64,000 nt of DNA from Geothrix sp. (lineage in GTDB: Bacteria; Acidobacteriota; Holophagae; Holophagales; Holophagaceae), in assembly GCF_020622065.1 (NCBI RefSeq), contig NZ_JAHRYQ010000002.1, positions 989,905-1,053,904 of the forward strand. The letters are read 5' to 3'. This document shows, in pieces, positions 36,328 through 45,806 of this stretch. Numbering within the stretch: the stretch's first letter is position 1; each line of letters begins with the position of its first letter. The notes below the pieces were generated by a model. That model had not been told where the DNA came from. It saw only the letters and a list, made by a program, of their open reading frames with translations, and did not search any database. The translations under genes were made by a program, and so were the position numbers.

Positions 36328-39300
36328 ATGATCAGCCGCGAATTCAACGAGATCTTCCACAAATACGCCACGGACAAGGAAATTTTCCATGACCTGATGC
36401 CCCTGCGCGCGCGGGAGATCCTGCTGGTGGCGCCGGCCTTCGACGCCTTCACGCTGGAGCAGGACGGCCTGCTGACGGAGATCCTCTTCGAGGGGTACTA
36501 CCAGCTCAACATGAGCAACCCGCCGCGGGTGACCAATGTGTCCACCGTCGATGAGGCCCTGGAAAAGTGCGCCAGCCGCCACTTCGACATGATCATCGTC
36601 ATGAGCCGCCTGGGCCAGGGTGGCCACATCGAGCTGTCCCGTGCCTTGCGCAAGGCCGACGCCAAGATCCCCATCTACCTCCTGCTGAACGACAATGTGG
36701 AGGTGGGCGTCATGGACCGGCGGCGCCAGGATCTGCTGCGCCACTACGACCAGATCTTCGTGTGGAACGGCAACTCCGAGATCTTCATGGCCATGGTGAA
36801 GTTCATGGAGGACAGCGCGAATGTCCTCAACGACACCCGGGTCGGCCTCACCCGCGTGATCCTGCTGGTGGAGGACAGCATCCGCTACTACTCGCGGTAC
36901 CTGCCCATCCTCTACAGCGAGATCCTCAAGCAGACCACGCGCCTGGCCAAGGACCAGAATGTGGACCGCATGGCCCGCACCCTGGCCATGCGCGTCCGGC
37001 CCAAGGTCATCCTCGCCACCTCGTACGAGGAGGCCATGGCTTTCTGCGACCAGTTCCAGGACTGCCTGCTCTGTGTGATCTCCGACCGCAAGTACCCCAA
37101 GGGCGGTGTGCTGGACCGAGAGGCCGGCATCAAGCTGATCCGCGCCCTCAAGGAGCGGATCCCCGACCTGCCCACCCTGCTGCAGTCCTCGGATCCCCTC
37201 AAGGAATCCTGGGCCACGGCCCTGAACAGCGGTTTTCTGAACAAGAACTCGTACACGCTGGGCGCCGAGCTTTCCAGCTTCTTCTACGAGCGGCTGGGCT
37301 TCGGCGATTTCATCTTCCGCGACAAGCAGGGGGCCGAGATCGCCCGGGCCACCAACATGGAGGACCTGCGGGAGAAGCTGCGCAGCGTGCCCGTGGAAAC
37401 CCTGGTCTACCACGCCTCCCGCAACCACTTCTCGGCGTGGATCATGGCCCGCGGCGAGGTCCAGGTGGCCAAGGTGCTCGCCAAGTTCCGCATCTCGGAC
37501 TACCGCGACCCCGAGGAGATGCGCACCTTCCTTATCAATGTGGGCGACTATGTGCAGCGCATGAAGACCCTCGGGAAGGTGGTGCCCCTCACGGACTCCA
37601 CCCCCAAGGACGAGCCCAACATCCTCCGCCTGGCCGCCGGGTCCATGGGCGGCAAGGGCCGCGGTGTGGCCTTCACGCACTCCCTGCTCTCGCGCCTGGA
37701 CCTGGAGAGCCAGATCCCCGGGGCGACCATCCGCATCCCGCGGTCGGCGATCATCGGCACCGGGGAGTTCACGGACTTCATCAACCGCCACGACCTCCGG
37801 CAGATGCTCCAGGAGGAGGCGGACGACGATGTCATCAAACGCCGGTTCCTCGCAGGCTCCCTCACCCCGGAGCTGATGGCCAAGCTGCGCCTCTTCCTTG
37901 CCAAGCACGCGACGGTGCCCCTGGCCGTGCGCTCCTCGGGCCTGCTGGAGGACAGCCTCTCCCATCCCTTCGCGGGCCTCTACAACACCTTCTTCCTGCC
38001 CAACAACCACCCGGATCCCGCCGTGCGGGAAGCGCAGCTGGCCGAGGCCATCAAGCTGGTGTACGCCTCCGTCTACTCCAAGGCCTCCCGCTCCTACTTC
38101 CAGGCCATCGACTACAAGATCGAGGAGGAGCAGATGGCCATCCTCATCCAGGAGGTGTCGGGCAGCCGCTTCGGCGACCGCTTCTATCCGCACCTCTCCG
38201 GGGTGGCCCAATCCTTCAACTACTACCCCGTGGCCTACACCCAGCCCCAGGACGGCATCGCCAACATCGCCGTGGGCCTGGGCAAGTATGTGGTCGAGGG
38301 CGGGAAGGCCTACCGCTTCGCGCCGCCCTACCCCGAGATGGACATGCTCCCGCCCAAGGAGCAGCTGCGCACCACCCAGAAGCACTTCTATGCCCTGGAC
38401 ATGAGCCGGACCTCCGTCGACCTCTACGGCGGCGAGGATGGAACCCTCCTCCACCTCGACATTCAGGAAGCGGAGAAGGACGGCGCGTTGCACCACTGCG
38501 CCTCCGTCTGGGACTGGAACGACGACCGCATCCACGATGGACTCGACGCGCCGGGGCCGCGCATCGTGAACTTCCGGAACATCCTCAAGTACGATCAGTT
38601 CCCCCTGGCTCAGATCCTCCAGCGCCTGCTCGAGCTTGTCCGGGAAGCCATGGAGACACCCGTGGAGATCGAGTTCGCGGTGAACCTCGATCCCGACCCC
38701 CAGACTGGAAAGCCCACCTTCACCCTCCTGCAGATCAAGCATCAGCTGCTCGAGAGCGGTGATGTGAACCTCTCGACGGCGGACCTCGATCCGGCGGAGC
38801 TCTTCCTCTTCTCGGAACGCTGCGTGGGCAACGGCATCGTGGAGGGCCTGCGGGACATCGTCTGGGTGGACCCCGAGGGCTTCGACAAGTTCGAGACCCC
38901 CGCGCTCGCCGCGGAACTGGAAAAGCTCAACGACCGCTTTCGGGCGGAGGCCGGGAAGTATGTCCTCCTCGGCCCCGGGCGCTGGGGCAGCAATGACCGC
39001 CACCTGGGCATCCCCATCCAGTGGTCCATGATCTCCTGCGCCCAGGTGATCGTGGAGTACGCCATGGAGAACTTCCAGGCGGACGCCTCGCTGGGCTCCC
39101 ACTTCTTCCACAATGTGACTTCGCTGAACATCGGCTACTTCACCGTGCCCTACCCCCGCGGCTCCAGCCTCCTGGACTGGGATTGGCTTCGCCGGCAGCC
39201 TGAGATCTGGCGCTCGGGCTGCCTCGTCCACAGCCGGGTGGAGGCCCCCGTCCACATCGTCATGGACGGCCGGCGCAGCGCCTCGGCGATCTTCAAGCAG

Positions 39301-39342
39301 GCGCCCCAGCCCGTTCCGCCGGAGGCCGAGGACGGGTTGTAG
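36328..39342 (+). CDS. PEP/pyruvate-binding ATP-grasp protein fused to receiver-like domains
   Basis: A 1004-residue cytoplasmic protein. Residues 25-165 form a receiver-like fold (EILLVAPAFD ... HFDMIIVMSRLG) that lacks a usable phospho-Asp. Residues 170-340 form a second one with VILLVEDSIRYY, Asp in CVISDRKYP, SSDP and FLNKNS, which could be a functional receiver with a long insert. A linker follows. Residues about 430-1000 are a PEP synthase/PPDK N-terminal (ATP-binding) domain with GSMGGKGRG, VPLAVRSSGLLEDS and ILIQEVSGSRFG. The phosphohistidine swivel domain and the PEP-binding barrel of true PEP synthase are absent. Function unknown; an ATP-dependent phosphotransfer under signal control is possible. 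Confidence 0.8.
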   Translation: MISREFNEIFHKYATDKEIFHDLMPLRAREILLVAPAFDAFTLEQDGLLTEILFEGYYQLNMSNPPRVTNVSTVDEALEKCASRHFDMIIVMSRLGQGGHIELSRALRKADAKIPIYLLLNDNVEVGVMDRRRQDLLRHYDQIFVWNGNSEIFMAMVKFMEDSANVLNDTRVGLTRVILLVEDSIRYYSRYLPILYSEILKQTTRLAKDQNVDRMARTLAMRVRPKVILATSYEEAMAFCDQFQDCLLCVISDRKYPKGGVLDREAGIKLIRALKERIPDLPTLLQSSDPLKESWATALNSGFLNKNSYTLGAELSSFFYERLGFGDFIFRDKQGAEIARATNMEDLREKLRSVPVETLVYHASRNHFSAWIMARGEVQVAKVLAKFRISDYRDPEEMRTFLINVGDYVQRMKTLGKVVPLTDSTPKDEPNILRLAAGSMGGKGRGVAFTHSLLSRLDLESQIPGATIRIPRSAIIGTGEFTDFINRHDLRQMLQEEADDDVIKRRFLAGSLTPELMAKLRLFLAKHATVPLAVRSSGLLEDSLSHPFAGLYNTFFLPNNHPDPAVREAQLAEAIKLVYASVYSKASRSYFQAIDYKIEEEQMAILIQEVSGSRFGDRFYPHLSGVAQSFNYYPVAYTQPQDGIANIAVGLGKYVVEGGKAYRFAPPYPEMDMLPPKEQLRTTQKHFYALDMSRTSVDLYGGEDGTLLHLDIQEAEKDGALHHCASVWDWNDDRIHDGLDAPGPRIVNFRNILKYDQFPLAQILQRLLELVREAMETPVEIEFAVNLDPDPQTGKPTFTLLQIKHQLLESGDVNLSTADLDPAELFLFSERCVGNGIVEGLRDIVWVDPEGFDKFETPALAAELEKLNDRFRAEAGKYVLLGPGRWGSNDRHLGIPIQWSMISCAQVIVEYAMENFQADASLGSHFFHNVTSLNIGYFTVPYPRGSSLLDWDWLRRQPEIWRSGCLVHSRVEAPVHIVMDGRRSASAIFKQAPQPVPPEAEDGL

Positions 39343-39408
39343 CCAGGGCCCTCCATCCCCATGACCTTCCAAGGTTTCCTTCCGTTAAAGTGGAAGCTGG
39401 AGGGGCCC

Positions 39409-40023
39409 TTGATCCACCATCCCGGCAATGTATTCGTGGTCTCCGCCCCATCGGGGGCGGGCAAGTCCACGCTGGCCCAGCGGCTGGTGCAGAGCGTGCC
39501 GGACCTGATCTTCTCCATCTCCTTCACCACGCGGAAGCCGAGGCCGGGCGAAGTCGATGGCCGGGACTACTTCTTCATCGACGAAGACCGCTTCGACGCG
39601 ATGGTGCGCGAGGGCGGCTTCGTGGAGTGGGTGCAGGTCTACGGCCACCGCTACGGCACGGGCCGGGACTGGCTGAACGGCGTGCTGGCCACGGGCCTGG
39701 ATGTCCTGCTGGACATCGAGACCACGGGCGCCCTGAACCTGCGGCGGGCCATTCCTGATGCCCGCATGATCTTCATCCTGCCGCCCTCAGCCGCGGCCCT
39801 GGAGCAGCGCCTGCGCAGCCGCGGCAAGGATTCCGACGAGCAGATCGGCATCCGCATGCGCCACGCTCGGCACGAGATGGAGCTCTACCACGCCTACGAC
39901 TACCTGGTGATGAATGATGACCTCGAGCTCGCCTACCGGCAGTTCGAAAGCATCGTCTACGCCACCCGGACCAGCCGGGAGCGCATGGCCCCCGTGGCCC
40001 AGAGGATCCTGGAAGGCTTCTAG
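39409..40023 (+). CDS. gmk: Guanylate kinase
   Basis: A 204-residue enzyme making GDP from GMP and ATP. P-loop VVSAPSGAGKSTL, FTTRKPRPGEVDGRDYFF (GMP site), GGFVEWVQVYGHRYGT, and the lid R residues in RLRSRGKDSDEQI. I place the start at TTG 39409, which has TGGAGG five bases upstream and gives the family's usual short lead MIHHPGNVF. The ATG at 39361 lacks a ribosome-binding site and adds 16 residues. Confidence 0.94.
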   Translation: MIHHPGNVFVVSAPSGAGKSTLAQRLVQSVPDLIFSISFTTRKPRPGEVDGRDYFFIDEDRFDAMVREGGFVEWVQVYGHRYGTGRDWLNGVLATGLDVLLDIETTGALNLRRAIPDARMIFILPPSAAALEQRLRSRGKDSDEQIGIRMRHARHEMELYHAYDYLVMNDDLELAYRQFESIVYATRTSRERMAPVAQRILEGF

Positions 40024-40066
40024 CCCGGAGCAGGGGTATCCTGGAGGCATTCTCCCCGGGAGCCTC

Positions 40067-41647
40067 ATGGCCCGTTTCGTCAAGCGCAATTGGATGTGGA
40101 TGGTCATGGCGGTCACCGTCGCCGTGGCGGGCCCGCTGCTGGCCCGGACCAACGGTGAGGGCGCGCGGCAGCGCAGCCTCGAGACCCTGACCGAAGTCAT
40201 GGATCTGGTGCAGAAGCAGAGCCCCGAGCCGCCCGCCCCCCGGCAGCTCACCCACGCCACCATCCAGGGCATGCTGCACACGCTGGATCCCCACTCGAAC
40301 TACATGGACGAGAGCGAGTTCCGCCTGCTCCGCGAAGAGCAGAAGGGCTCCTTCTTCGGCATCGGCGCCATCATCCAGCAGCACGACCAGGGCATCGCCA
40401 TCATCAGCCCCATGAAGGGCGGCCCGGCCGAGCGCCTGGGCGTGCGCTCCGGCGACATCATCAAGGAGATCGACGGCGCCAACACGGAGGGCATGAGCTC
40501 CAATGCGGCCCTCCAGAAGCTGCGCGGCGAAAAGGGCACCCTGGTGGAGATCGCCGTCCAGCGCACCGGCGTCCCCGACCTGCTCCGCTTCTCCATCCCC
40601 CGGGCCGAGGTGCCCACCAACAGCGTCTACTACAGCTTCATGCTGAACCCCACCACGGGCTTCATCCTCATCAAGGACTTCGGCGAGACCACCTCGGAGG
40701 AGTTCGAGAAGGCCGTGACCACCCTGAAGAAGCAGGGCATGAAGCAGCTCATCCTCGACTTGAGGCAAAACGGCGGAGGCGTGCTCGATGCGGCCATCGG
40801 CATCTGCCGCCAGCTTCTCGGCCCCGACCAGCTCATCGTGAGCCAGAAGGGCCGTGACGGCCGGGACGAGAACCAGACCCGCACCAGCAAGGGCGCCCAG
40901 CTCGACCCGTTCCCCCTGGTCATCCTCATCAACCGGGGCTCGGCCAGCGCCAGCGAGATCGTCACCGGCGCCGTGCAGGATCACGACCGGGGCCTCGTCG
41001 TGGGCCAGACCAGCTGGGGCAAGGGCCTCGTCCAGAGCGTGGTGACCATCAACCGCTCCCGGGGCCTCCTGCTCACCACGGCTCGCTACTACACGCCTTC
41101 AGGCCGCAGCATCCAGCGGGACTACACGCACGGCCTGGACGACTACTACAATCCCGAGGACGAAAAGGACACCAAGCCTCAGGGACCGGCCTTCAAGACC
41201 GACCTGGGCCGCACGGTCTACGGCGGGGGCGGCATCAACCCCGACTACTCGATCCCCTCCGTCAAGTTCAGCGACTTCATGGTCAACCTCCGCTTCCGCC
41301 ACTCGGCCTTCTTCCGCTACGCCGTGCACGAGAAGGAGCACTTCGGCATCAAGCCCGGCCAGCATGCGGACGAGATCGTCATGGCCCGCTTCCGCGCCTG
41401 GGCTCTGGAACAGAAGCTGCCGATCACCGATCAGGAGTGGGAGGCCAACCTCGCCGCCATGCAGGAACAGCTCTCCATCGAGATGCAGAATGTGGCCTTC
41501 GGCATCGAGGCGGGCTTCAAGATCCAGTGCGAGAAGGACCCCGCCATCCTCCGGGCCCTGGAGGTGATGCCGGAGGCCGAGGCCCTGCTCCACAAGAAGC
41601 AGCTCACCACCCGCGCTACCCCCACGACGGTCGCCACCCTCCGCTGA
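40067..41647 (+). CDS. S41 carboxy-terminal processing protease (CtpA-like)
   Basis: A 526-residue exported protease. Signal/anchor WMWMVMAVTVAVAGPLLA; N-terminal helical region; PDZ domain (about 95-175: GIGAIIQQHDQGIAIISPMK, AERLGVRSGDIIKEIDG); protease core with ILDLRQNGGG, catalytic Ser in RGSASASEI and Lys in GQTSWGKGLVQ; extended helical C-terminus of about 100 residues. It degrades or trims periplasmic proteins. The PDZ and Ser/Lys dyad match C-terminal processing proteases. It follows gmk by 43 bases. Confidence 0.93.
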   Translation: MARFVKRNWMWMVMAVTVAVAGPLLARTNGEGARQRSLETLTEVMDLVQKQSPEPPAPRQLTHATIQGMLHTLDPHSNYMDESEFRLLREEQKGSFFGIGAIIQQHDQGIAIISPMKGGPAERLGVRSGDIIKEIDGANTEGMSSNAALQKLRGEKGTLVEIAVQRTGVPDLLRFSIPRAEVPTNSVYYSFMLNPTTGFILIKDFGETTSEEFEKAVTTLKKQGMKQLILDLRQNGGGVLDAAIGICRQLLGPDQLIVSQKGRDGRDENQTRTSKGAQLDPFPLVILINRGSASASEIVTGAVQDHDRGLVVGQTSWGKGLVQSVVTINRSRGLLLTTARYYTPSGRSIQRDYTHGLDDYYNPEDEKDTKPQGPAFKTDLGRTVYGGGGINPDYSIPSVKFSDFMVNLRFRHSAFFRYAVHEKEHFGIKPGQHADEIVMARFRAWALEQKLPITDQEWEANLAAMQEQLSIEMQNVAFGIEAGFKIQCEKDPAILRALEVMPEAEALLHKKQLTTRATPTTVATLR

Positions 41648-41659
41648 AGCGAGGCCCCC

Positions 41660-42817
41660 ATGGATGTCACGCTCCCCGAGCATGTTGAAGCCCTGCGCCA
41701 GGAAGTGCGCAGGTTCGCGGAAAAGGAGATCCGCCCCCATGTCATGACCTGGGACGAGGCCAAGACCTTCCCCATGGCCGTGGTGAAGCAGCTGGGTGAG
41801 ATGGGCATGATGGGCATCATCTTTCCCGAGGAGTACGGCGGCGCCGGCATGGGCTACCTGGAATACGCCGTGGTGGTGGAGGAGCTCTCCCGGGTGGACG
41901 GGTCCGTGGGCATCACCATCGCCGCGCACAACAGCCTGTGCAGCAACCACATCTTCGCGATGGGCAGCGAGGCTCAGAAACAGAAGTATCTGAAGCCCCT
42001 CGCCAGCGGCCAGGCCCTCGGCGCCTGGGGGCTCACCGAGCCGGGCTCCGGCAGCGACGCGGGTTCGCTCCGCACCTCCGCCAAGAAGGAAGGCTCGCAC
42101 TACATCCTGAACGGCACCAAGACCTTCATCACCCACGGCACCGTGGGCGACATCTTCGTGGTGATGGCCCGCACCCGCCCCGCCGAGCCCGGCCGCAGCA
42201 GCGCCGACGGCATCAGCGCCTTCGTGCTGGAGAAGGGCATGAACGGCTTCCGGGCCGGCAAGCAGGAGAACAAGCTGGGCCTCCGGGCCAGCGACACCTC
42301 CGAGCTGATCCTCGAGGATGTGAAAGTGCCCGAGGCCAACCTTCTGGGCGAGGACGGCCTGGGCTTCAAGCAGGCCATGAAGACCCTCGACGGCGGACGC
42401 ATCAGCATCGGAGCCCTGGGTCTCGGCATGGCGCAGGGCGCCTTCGAGGAGGCCGTGCGCTATAGCAAGATCCGCTACACCTTCGGCAAGCCCCTGGCCG
42501 ATCACCAGGGCATCCAATTCAAGCTGGCGGACATGGGCACAGAGATCGAGGCCGCCCGCCTGCTCATCTACCGCGCCGCTGGTCTGAAGGACCAGGGTCT
42601 GCCCTACGCCAAGGCCGCCAGCATGGCCAAGCTCTACAGCTCCGAGGTGGCCTGCCGCGTGGCCAACGAGGCGGTGCAGATCCTCGGCGGCTACGGCTAC
42701 ACCAAGGACTACCCGGTGGAGAAGTACTACCGGGATGTGAAGCTCTGCACCATCGGCGAAGGCACCAGCGAGATCCAGCGCACCGTCATCGCCCGCTACC
42801 TGCAATCCGAATACTGA
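41660..42817 (+). CDS. Acyl-CoA dehydrogenase (short/branched-chain type)
   Basis: A 385-residue FAD enzyme introducing a trans-2 double bond in acyl-CoA. Motifs: [34 protein letters not shown] (FAD/substrate signature 1), KTFITHG, and the second signature [16 protein letters not shown] with catalytic Glu in [14 protein letters not shown]. The position of that Glu fits SCAD/butyryl-CoA-type rather than isovaleryl- or long-chain enzymes. It starts 12 bases after the S41 gene and touches the S9 peptidase gene. Confidence 0.95.
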   Translation: MDVTLPEHVEALRQEVRRFAEKEIRPHVMTWDEAKTFPMAVVKQLGEMGMMGIIFPEEYGGAGMGYLEYAVVVEELSRVDGSVGITIAAHNSLCSNHIFAMGSEAQKQKYLKPLASGQALGAWGLTEPGSGSDAGSLRTSAKKEGSHYILNGTKTFITHGTVGDIFVVMARTRPAEPGRSSADGISAFVLEKGMNGFRAGKQENKLGLRASDTSELILEDVKVPEANLLGEDGLGFKQAMKTLDGGRISIGALGLGMAQGAFEEAVRYSKIRYTFGKPLADHQGIQFKLADMGTEIEAARLLIYRAAGLKDQGLPYAKAASMAKLYSSEVACRVANEAVQILGGYGYTKDYPVEKYYRDVKLCTIGEGTSEIQRTVIARYLQSEY

Positions 42818-42831
42818 TGTCCGGAGTACCC

Positions 42832-44838
42832 ATGAAGACCCCGATCCTCCTTCTCGCCGCGGCGCTGCCCCTGCTGGCCAGCCGCCCCCTCCAGGTGGAT
42901 GACCTGTTCAAGGTCAAGCGCGTCACCGAACCCCAGCTGTCGGCCTCCGGCGACCTGGCCTACCAGGTGGGCGCCGTGGACTTCGCGGCCAACAAGTCCG
43001 TGAGCCGCATCTGGTTCAAGCCCGCCGGCGGCGAGGCGAAGGAACTGGAGCTCGGCCCGGGCAGCCAGAGCCGCCCCCGCTTCAGCCCCGACGGCAAGCG
43101 GCTGGCCTACCAGTCCGGCGGCCAGGTGTGGGTGGTGGACCTGGGCACGAAAGCCAAGCACCAGGTCACGAAGCTGAGCGGCAGCGCCTCGGGCCAGGTC
43201 TGGAGCCCGGACGGCAAGTGGCTGGCCTTCCTCAGCACCACCGTCCCCAGCGGTGTCGATGCGGAGAACGCGGCCTACCTCAAGGCCAAGGAGGCCTCCA
43301 AGGTCTCGGGGCGCCTCTATACGACCCTGAGCTACCGGCACTGGAACGAGTGGAAGGATCCCCAGCAGGTGAGCCACCTCTTCGTGGTGCCCGCCGACGG
43401 CAGCGCCGCGCCCCGGGATCTCACGGCCGGCTTCACCACCGATGTCCCAAACTACGCCGATGTCTCCGCCGGAGATGGCTTCGCCTGGGCGCCAGACGGC
43501 AAGGCGCTGGCCTTTGAATCCGCCCCCGAGCAGACCAAGGCCACCAGCACCAACGGCGAGATCTACGAGGTGGCCTTCACGGGCGGCCCCGCGAAGCTGC
43601 TCTCCACCAACAAGGCCATGGACAACTCGCCCCGCTACTCGCCGGACGGCAAGTACCTGGCCTGGCGCGCCCAGCGCCGCCCCGGCTTCGAGGCCGACAA
43701 GTGGGAACTCTGGGTCATGGATCGGGCCACAGGCCAGGTGGTCCGCACCACCCAGGCTTTCGACCAGAGCTTCGGCGACTATCAGTGGCAGGGCCAGGAC
43801 CTCGTGGGGACTTCCGAACAGCAGGGCCACACGGACCTCTTCCGCTGGGACGGCAAGGCCCTCCAGCGCCTCAGCACGGGCCTCCACATCGAGGGCTTCG
43901 CGCTGGCCAAGGGCCAGGCCATCGTCGTCTCCACCAGCCTCACCACGCCCCAGGACCTCTACACCGTGGACTTCAGGACCGGCAAGGCCGTGCGCGCCAC
44001 GACGCACAACGAGGCCCTGGCCAAGGACCTGAGCCTGAACCCCGGCGAAGAGCTGTGGATCGATACCGTGGCCGTGGACGGCAAGCCCGCCAAGACCCAC
44101 GCCTTCGTGGTGAAGCCCGTGGGCTACGACCCCAACAAGACCTATCCCGTGGCCTTCGTCATCCACGGAGGCCCCCAGGGCGCCTGGGCCGATGCCTGGC
44201 ATCCCCGGTGGAACGCCCAGGCCTGGGCCGGCCGCGGCTTCATCACGGTGCTGCCCAATCCCCGCGGGTCCACGGGCTTCGGCCAGGCCTACACGGACGC
44301 CATCAGCGGCGACTGGAACGGCGCGGTCATGACCGACCTCATGAGCACCCTGGATGCCGTGCTCAAGCAGTACCCCAACGCCGATGCCAAGCGCGTGGTG
44401 GCCGCCGGCGGCAGCTATGGCGGCTACGCCGTGAACTGGATCTCCGGCCACTATCCCGAGCGCTTCGCCGCTTTCGTGACCCACGCCAGCATCTTCAACA
44501 CCGAGTCCATGCAGCTGGGCACCGAGGAGCTCTGGTTCCCCCACTGGGAGTTCAAGGGCTGGCCCTGGGAGAGTGCCGAGACCAAGGCCCGCTGGCAGTC
44601 CCAGAGCCCCAGCAGCGCCATCGCGAAGATGACCAAGCCCATGCTCGTCATCCACGGCGAGCTGGACTACCGCGTGCCCGTCACCGAGGCCTTCCAGCTC
44701 TACAACACCCTCCAGGTGCGGGGCGTCCCCAGCCAGCTGCTCTACTTCCCCGACGAGACCCATTTCGTGGCCAAGCCCCAGAACAGCAAGCTCTGGTATG
44801 AGACCGTGCTCGGCTGGTGCGAGCGCTGGACCAAGTAA
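42832..44838 (+). CDS. S9-family (prolyl oligopeptidase-type) serine peptidase
   Basis: A 668-residue secreted peptidase. Signal peptide MKTPILLLAAALPLLAS, a seven-bladed beta-propeller with repeated SPDGK motifs (RFSPDGKRLAY, WSPDGKWLAF, YSPDGKYLAW), then an alpha/beta-hydrolase domain with HGGPQGAW (oxyanion), nucleophile in GGSYGGYAVNW, Asp in HGELDYRVP and His in DETHFV. It resembles dipeptidyl/acylaminoacyl peptidases. The ATG at 42832 has GGAG six bases upstream; the ATG at 42817 overlapping the previous stop is the alternative. Confidence 0.94.
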   Translation: MKTPILLLAAALPLLASRPLQVDDLFKVKRVTEPQLSASGDLAYQVGAVDFAANKSVSRIWFKPAGGEAKELELGPGSQSRPRFSPDGKRLAYQSGGQVWVVDLGTKAKHQVTKLSGSASGQVWSPDGKWLAFLSTTVPSGVDAENAAYLKAKEASKVSGRLYTTLSYRHWNEWKDPQQVSHLFVVPADGSAAPRDLTAGFTTDVPNYADVSAGDGFAWAPDGKALAFESAPEQTKATSTNGEIYEVAFTGGPAKLLSTNKAMDNSPRYSPDGKYLAWRAQRRPGFEADKWELWVMDRATGQVVRTTQAFDQSFGDYQWQGQDLVGTSEQQGHTDLFRWDGKALQRLSTGLHIEGFALAKGQAIVVSTSLTTPQDLYTVDFRTGKAVRATTHNEALAKDLSLNPGEELWIDTVAVDGKPAKTHAFVVKPVGYDPNKTYPVAFVIHGGPQGAWADAWHPRWNAQAWAGRGFITVLPNPRGSTGFGQAYTDAISGDWNGAVMTDLMSTLDAVLKQYPNADAKRVVAAGGSYGGYAVNWISGHYPERFAAFVTHASIFNTESMQLGTEELWFPHWEFKGWPWESAETKARWQSQSPSSAIAKMTKPMLVIHGELDYRVPVTEAFQLYNTLQVRGVPSQLLYFPDETHFVAKPQNSKLWYETVLGWCERWTK

Positions 44839-44853
44839 AGAGCAAGGCTGAAC

Positions 44854-44899
44854 CACCAAGGCACCAAGAACGGCATCGCCTGTTCTTGGTGCCTTGGTG
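44854..44899. terminator. Hairpin of CACCAAGG-type repeat between convergent genes
   Basis: 18-base-pair perfect stem (44854-44871 with 44882-44899), 10-base loop. It lies between the convergent S9 peptidase and folK genes and probably ends both transcripts. The arm is made of near-tandem CACCAAG units, and a further CTTGGTG follows. Confidence 0.65.
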
Positions 44900-44911
44900 T
44901 CTTGGTGCTGA

Positions 44912-45382
44912 TCAGTTTCTTGGGATCACTCCGCCGCATGCCCCGGGATCGGACAGCGCACGCCAGGGTTCGAGGACGAAGGGCCGGCTGAAGGCGCGGG
45001 GATGGGGCAGGTCCAGGCTCAGCTCGGGACCCAGCGCGCGCAGGTCCTCCGGCGCCGCCCAGGTCCAACTTCCCGGCGGACCGTCCGTGGTGATGAGATC
45101 CAGGTCCAGGGTGCGGGGCGCGTTCCGTCCGGCGCTGCGATCCCGCCCCTCGCCCAGCTCCAGGCGCAGCAGGGCCTCCAGCAGGCGGCGAGGGTCCGTC
45201 TCCCCCGTCACCAGGACCGCCACGGTGTTGAGGTAGGCGGGCCCCCGACCGGACTCGTCCGGCGTTTCCATCACCAGGGGCGAAGGCACCACCGGGCCGA
45301 GCGTGCGCAGAGCGGCCAACCCCGCCTCCAGGTGCGCCCGGCGGTCACCGAGGTTCGAACCGAGCGCAATGACGGCCTTCAT
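44912..45382 (-). CDS. folK: 2-amino-4-hydroxy-6-hydroxymethyldihydropteridine pyrophosphokinase
   Basis: A 156-residue folate-pathway enzyme transferring pyrophosphate from ATP to the pterin. MKAVIALGSNLGDRRAHLEA, GPAYLNTVAVL, and the RNAPRTLDLDLIT signature (Mg-binding Asp pair) identify HPPK, followed by LPHPR. It is the last gene of the operon with queC and queF and begins 8 bases after the queF stop. Confidence 0.95.
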   Translation of the reverse strand: MKAVIALGSNLGDRRAHLEAGLAALRTLGPVVPSPLVMETPDESGRGPAYLNTVAVLVTGETDPRRLLEALLRLELGEGRDRSAGRNAPRTLDLDLITTDGPPGSWTWAAPEDLRALGPELSLDLPHPRAFSRPFVLEPWRALSDPGACGGVIPRN

Positions 45383-45390
45383 GGGGGCGC

Positions 45391-45804
45391 CTACTGCTTC
45401 GTCCCGTGTTCCGCCACGACGACGGTCCGGATGCCGCCGCGGATGAGGAAGTCGCCCTCGATGCGCATCCACTGGGGTTGAAGGGCCGCCACCAGATCGT
45501 CGAGGATCTGGTTGGTGACCGCCTCGTGGAAGGCGCCCCGGTCGCGGAAGCTCCAGAGGTAGAGCTTGAGCGACTTGGATTCCACACAGAGCTGGTCCGG
45601 CTGGTAGAGGATGCGCAGCTTCGCGAAGTCCGGCTGGCCCGTGAGCGGGCAGAGACAGGTGAACTCCTCCGTCTCGAAGGTGATGGTGAAGGGCCGTCCC
45701 GGCCGGGGGCTCACGAAGGTATCGAGCTTCCCCGTGGGCCGCGTGACCACGAATTGTGGCAGCTGTTCGGGGAGGGAGGCTTGGGGGCTCTTCTTGATGG
45801 CCAT
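45391..45804 (-). CDS. queF: NADPH-dependent 7-cyano-7-deazaguanine reductase
   Basis: A 137-residue short (unimodular) QueF that reduces preQ0 to preQ1 for queuosine. Motifs: ETEEFTCLCPLTGQPDFA, with the active-site Cys, ESKSLKLYLWSFRDRGAFHE and the C-terminal GGIRTVV. The start is ATG 45804 with AAGG upstream; GTG 45810 overlaps the queC stop (GTGA) and is possible. It follows queC, the preceding pathway step. Confidence 0.96.
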   Translation of the reverse strand: MAIKKSPQASLPEQLPQFVVTRPTGKLDTFVSPRPGRPFTITFETEEFTCLCPLTGQPDFAKLRILYQPDQLCVESKSLKLYLWSFRDRGAFHEAVTNQILDDLVAALQPQWMRIEGDFLIRGGIRTVVVAEHGTKQ

Positions 45805-45806
45805 GG

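Noticed and set aside
45340-45370. GGTTCGAACC resembling a tRNA T-loop
   Set aside because: It lies inside folK over the GSNLG codons, and no acceptor, D or anticodon arms surround it.
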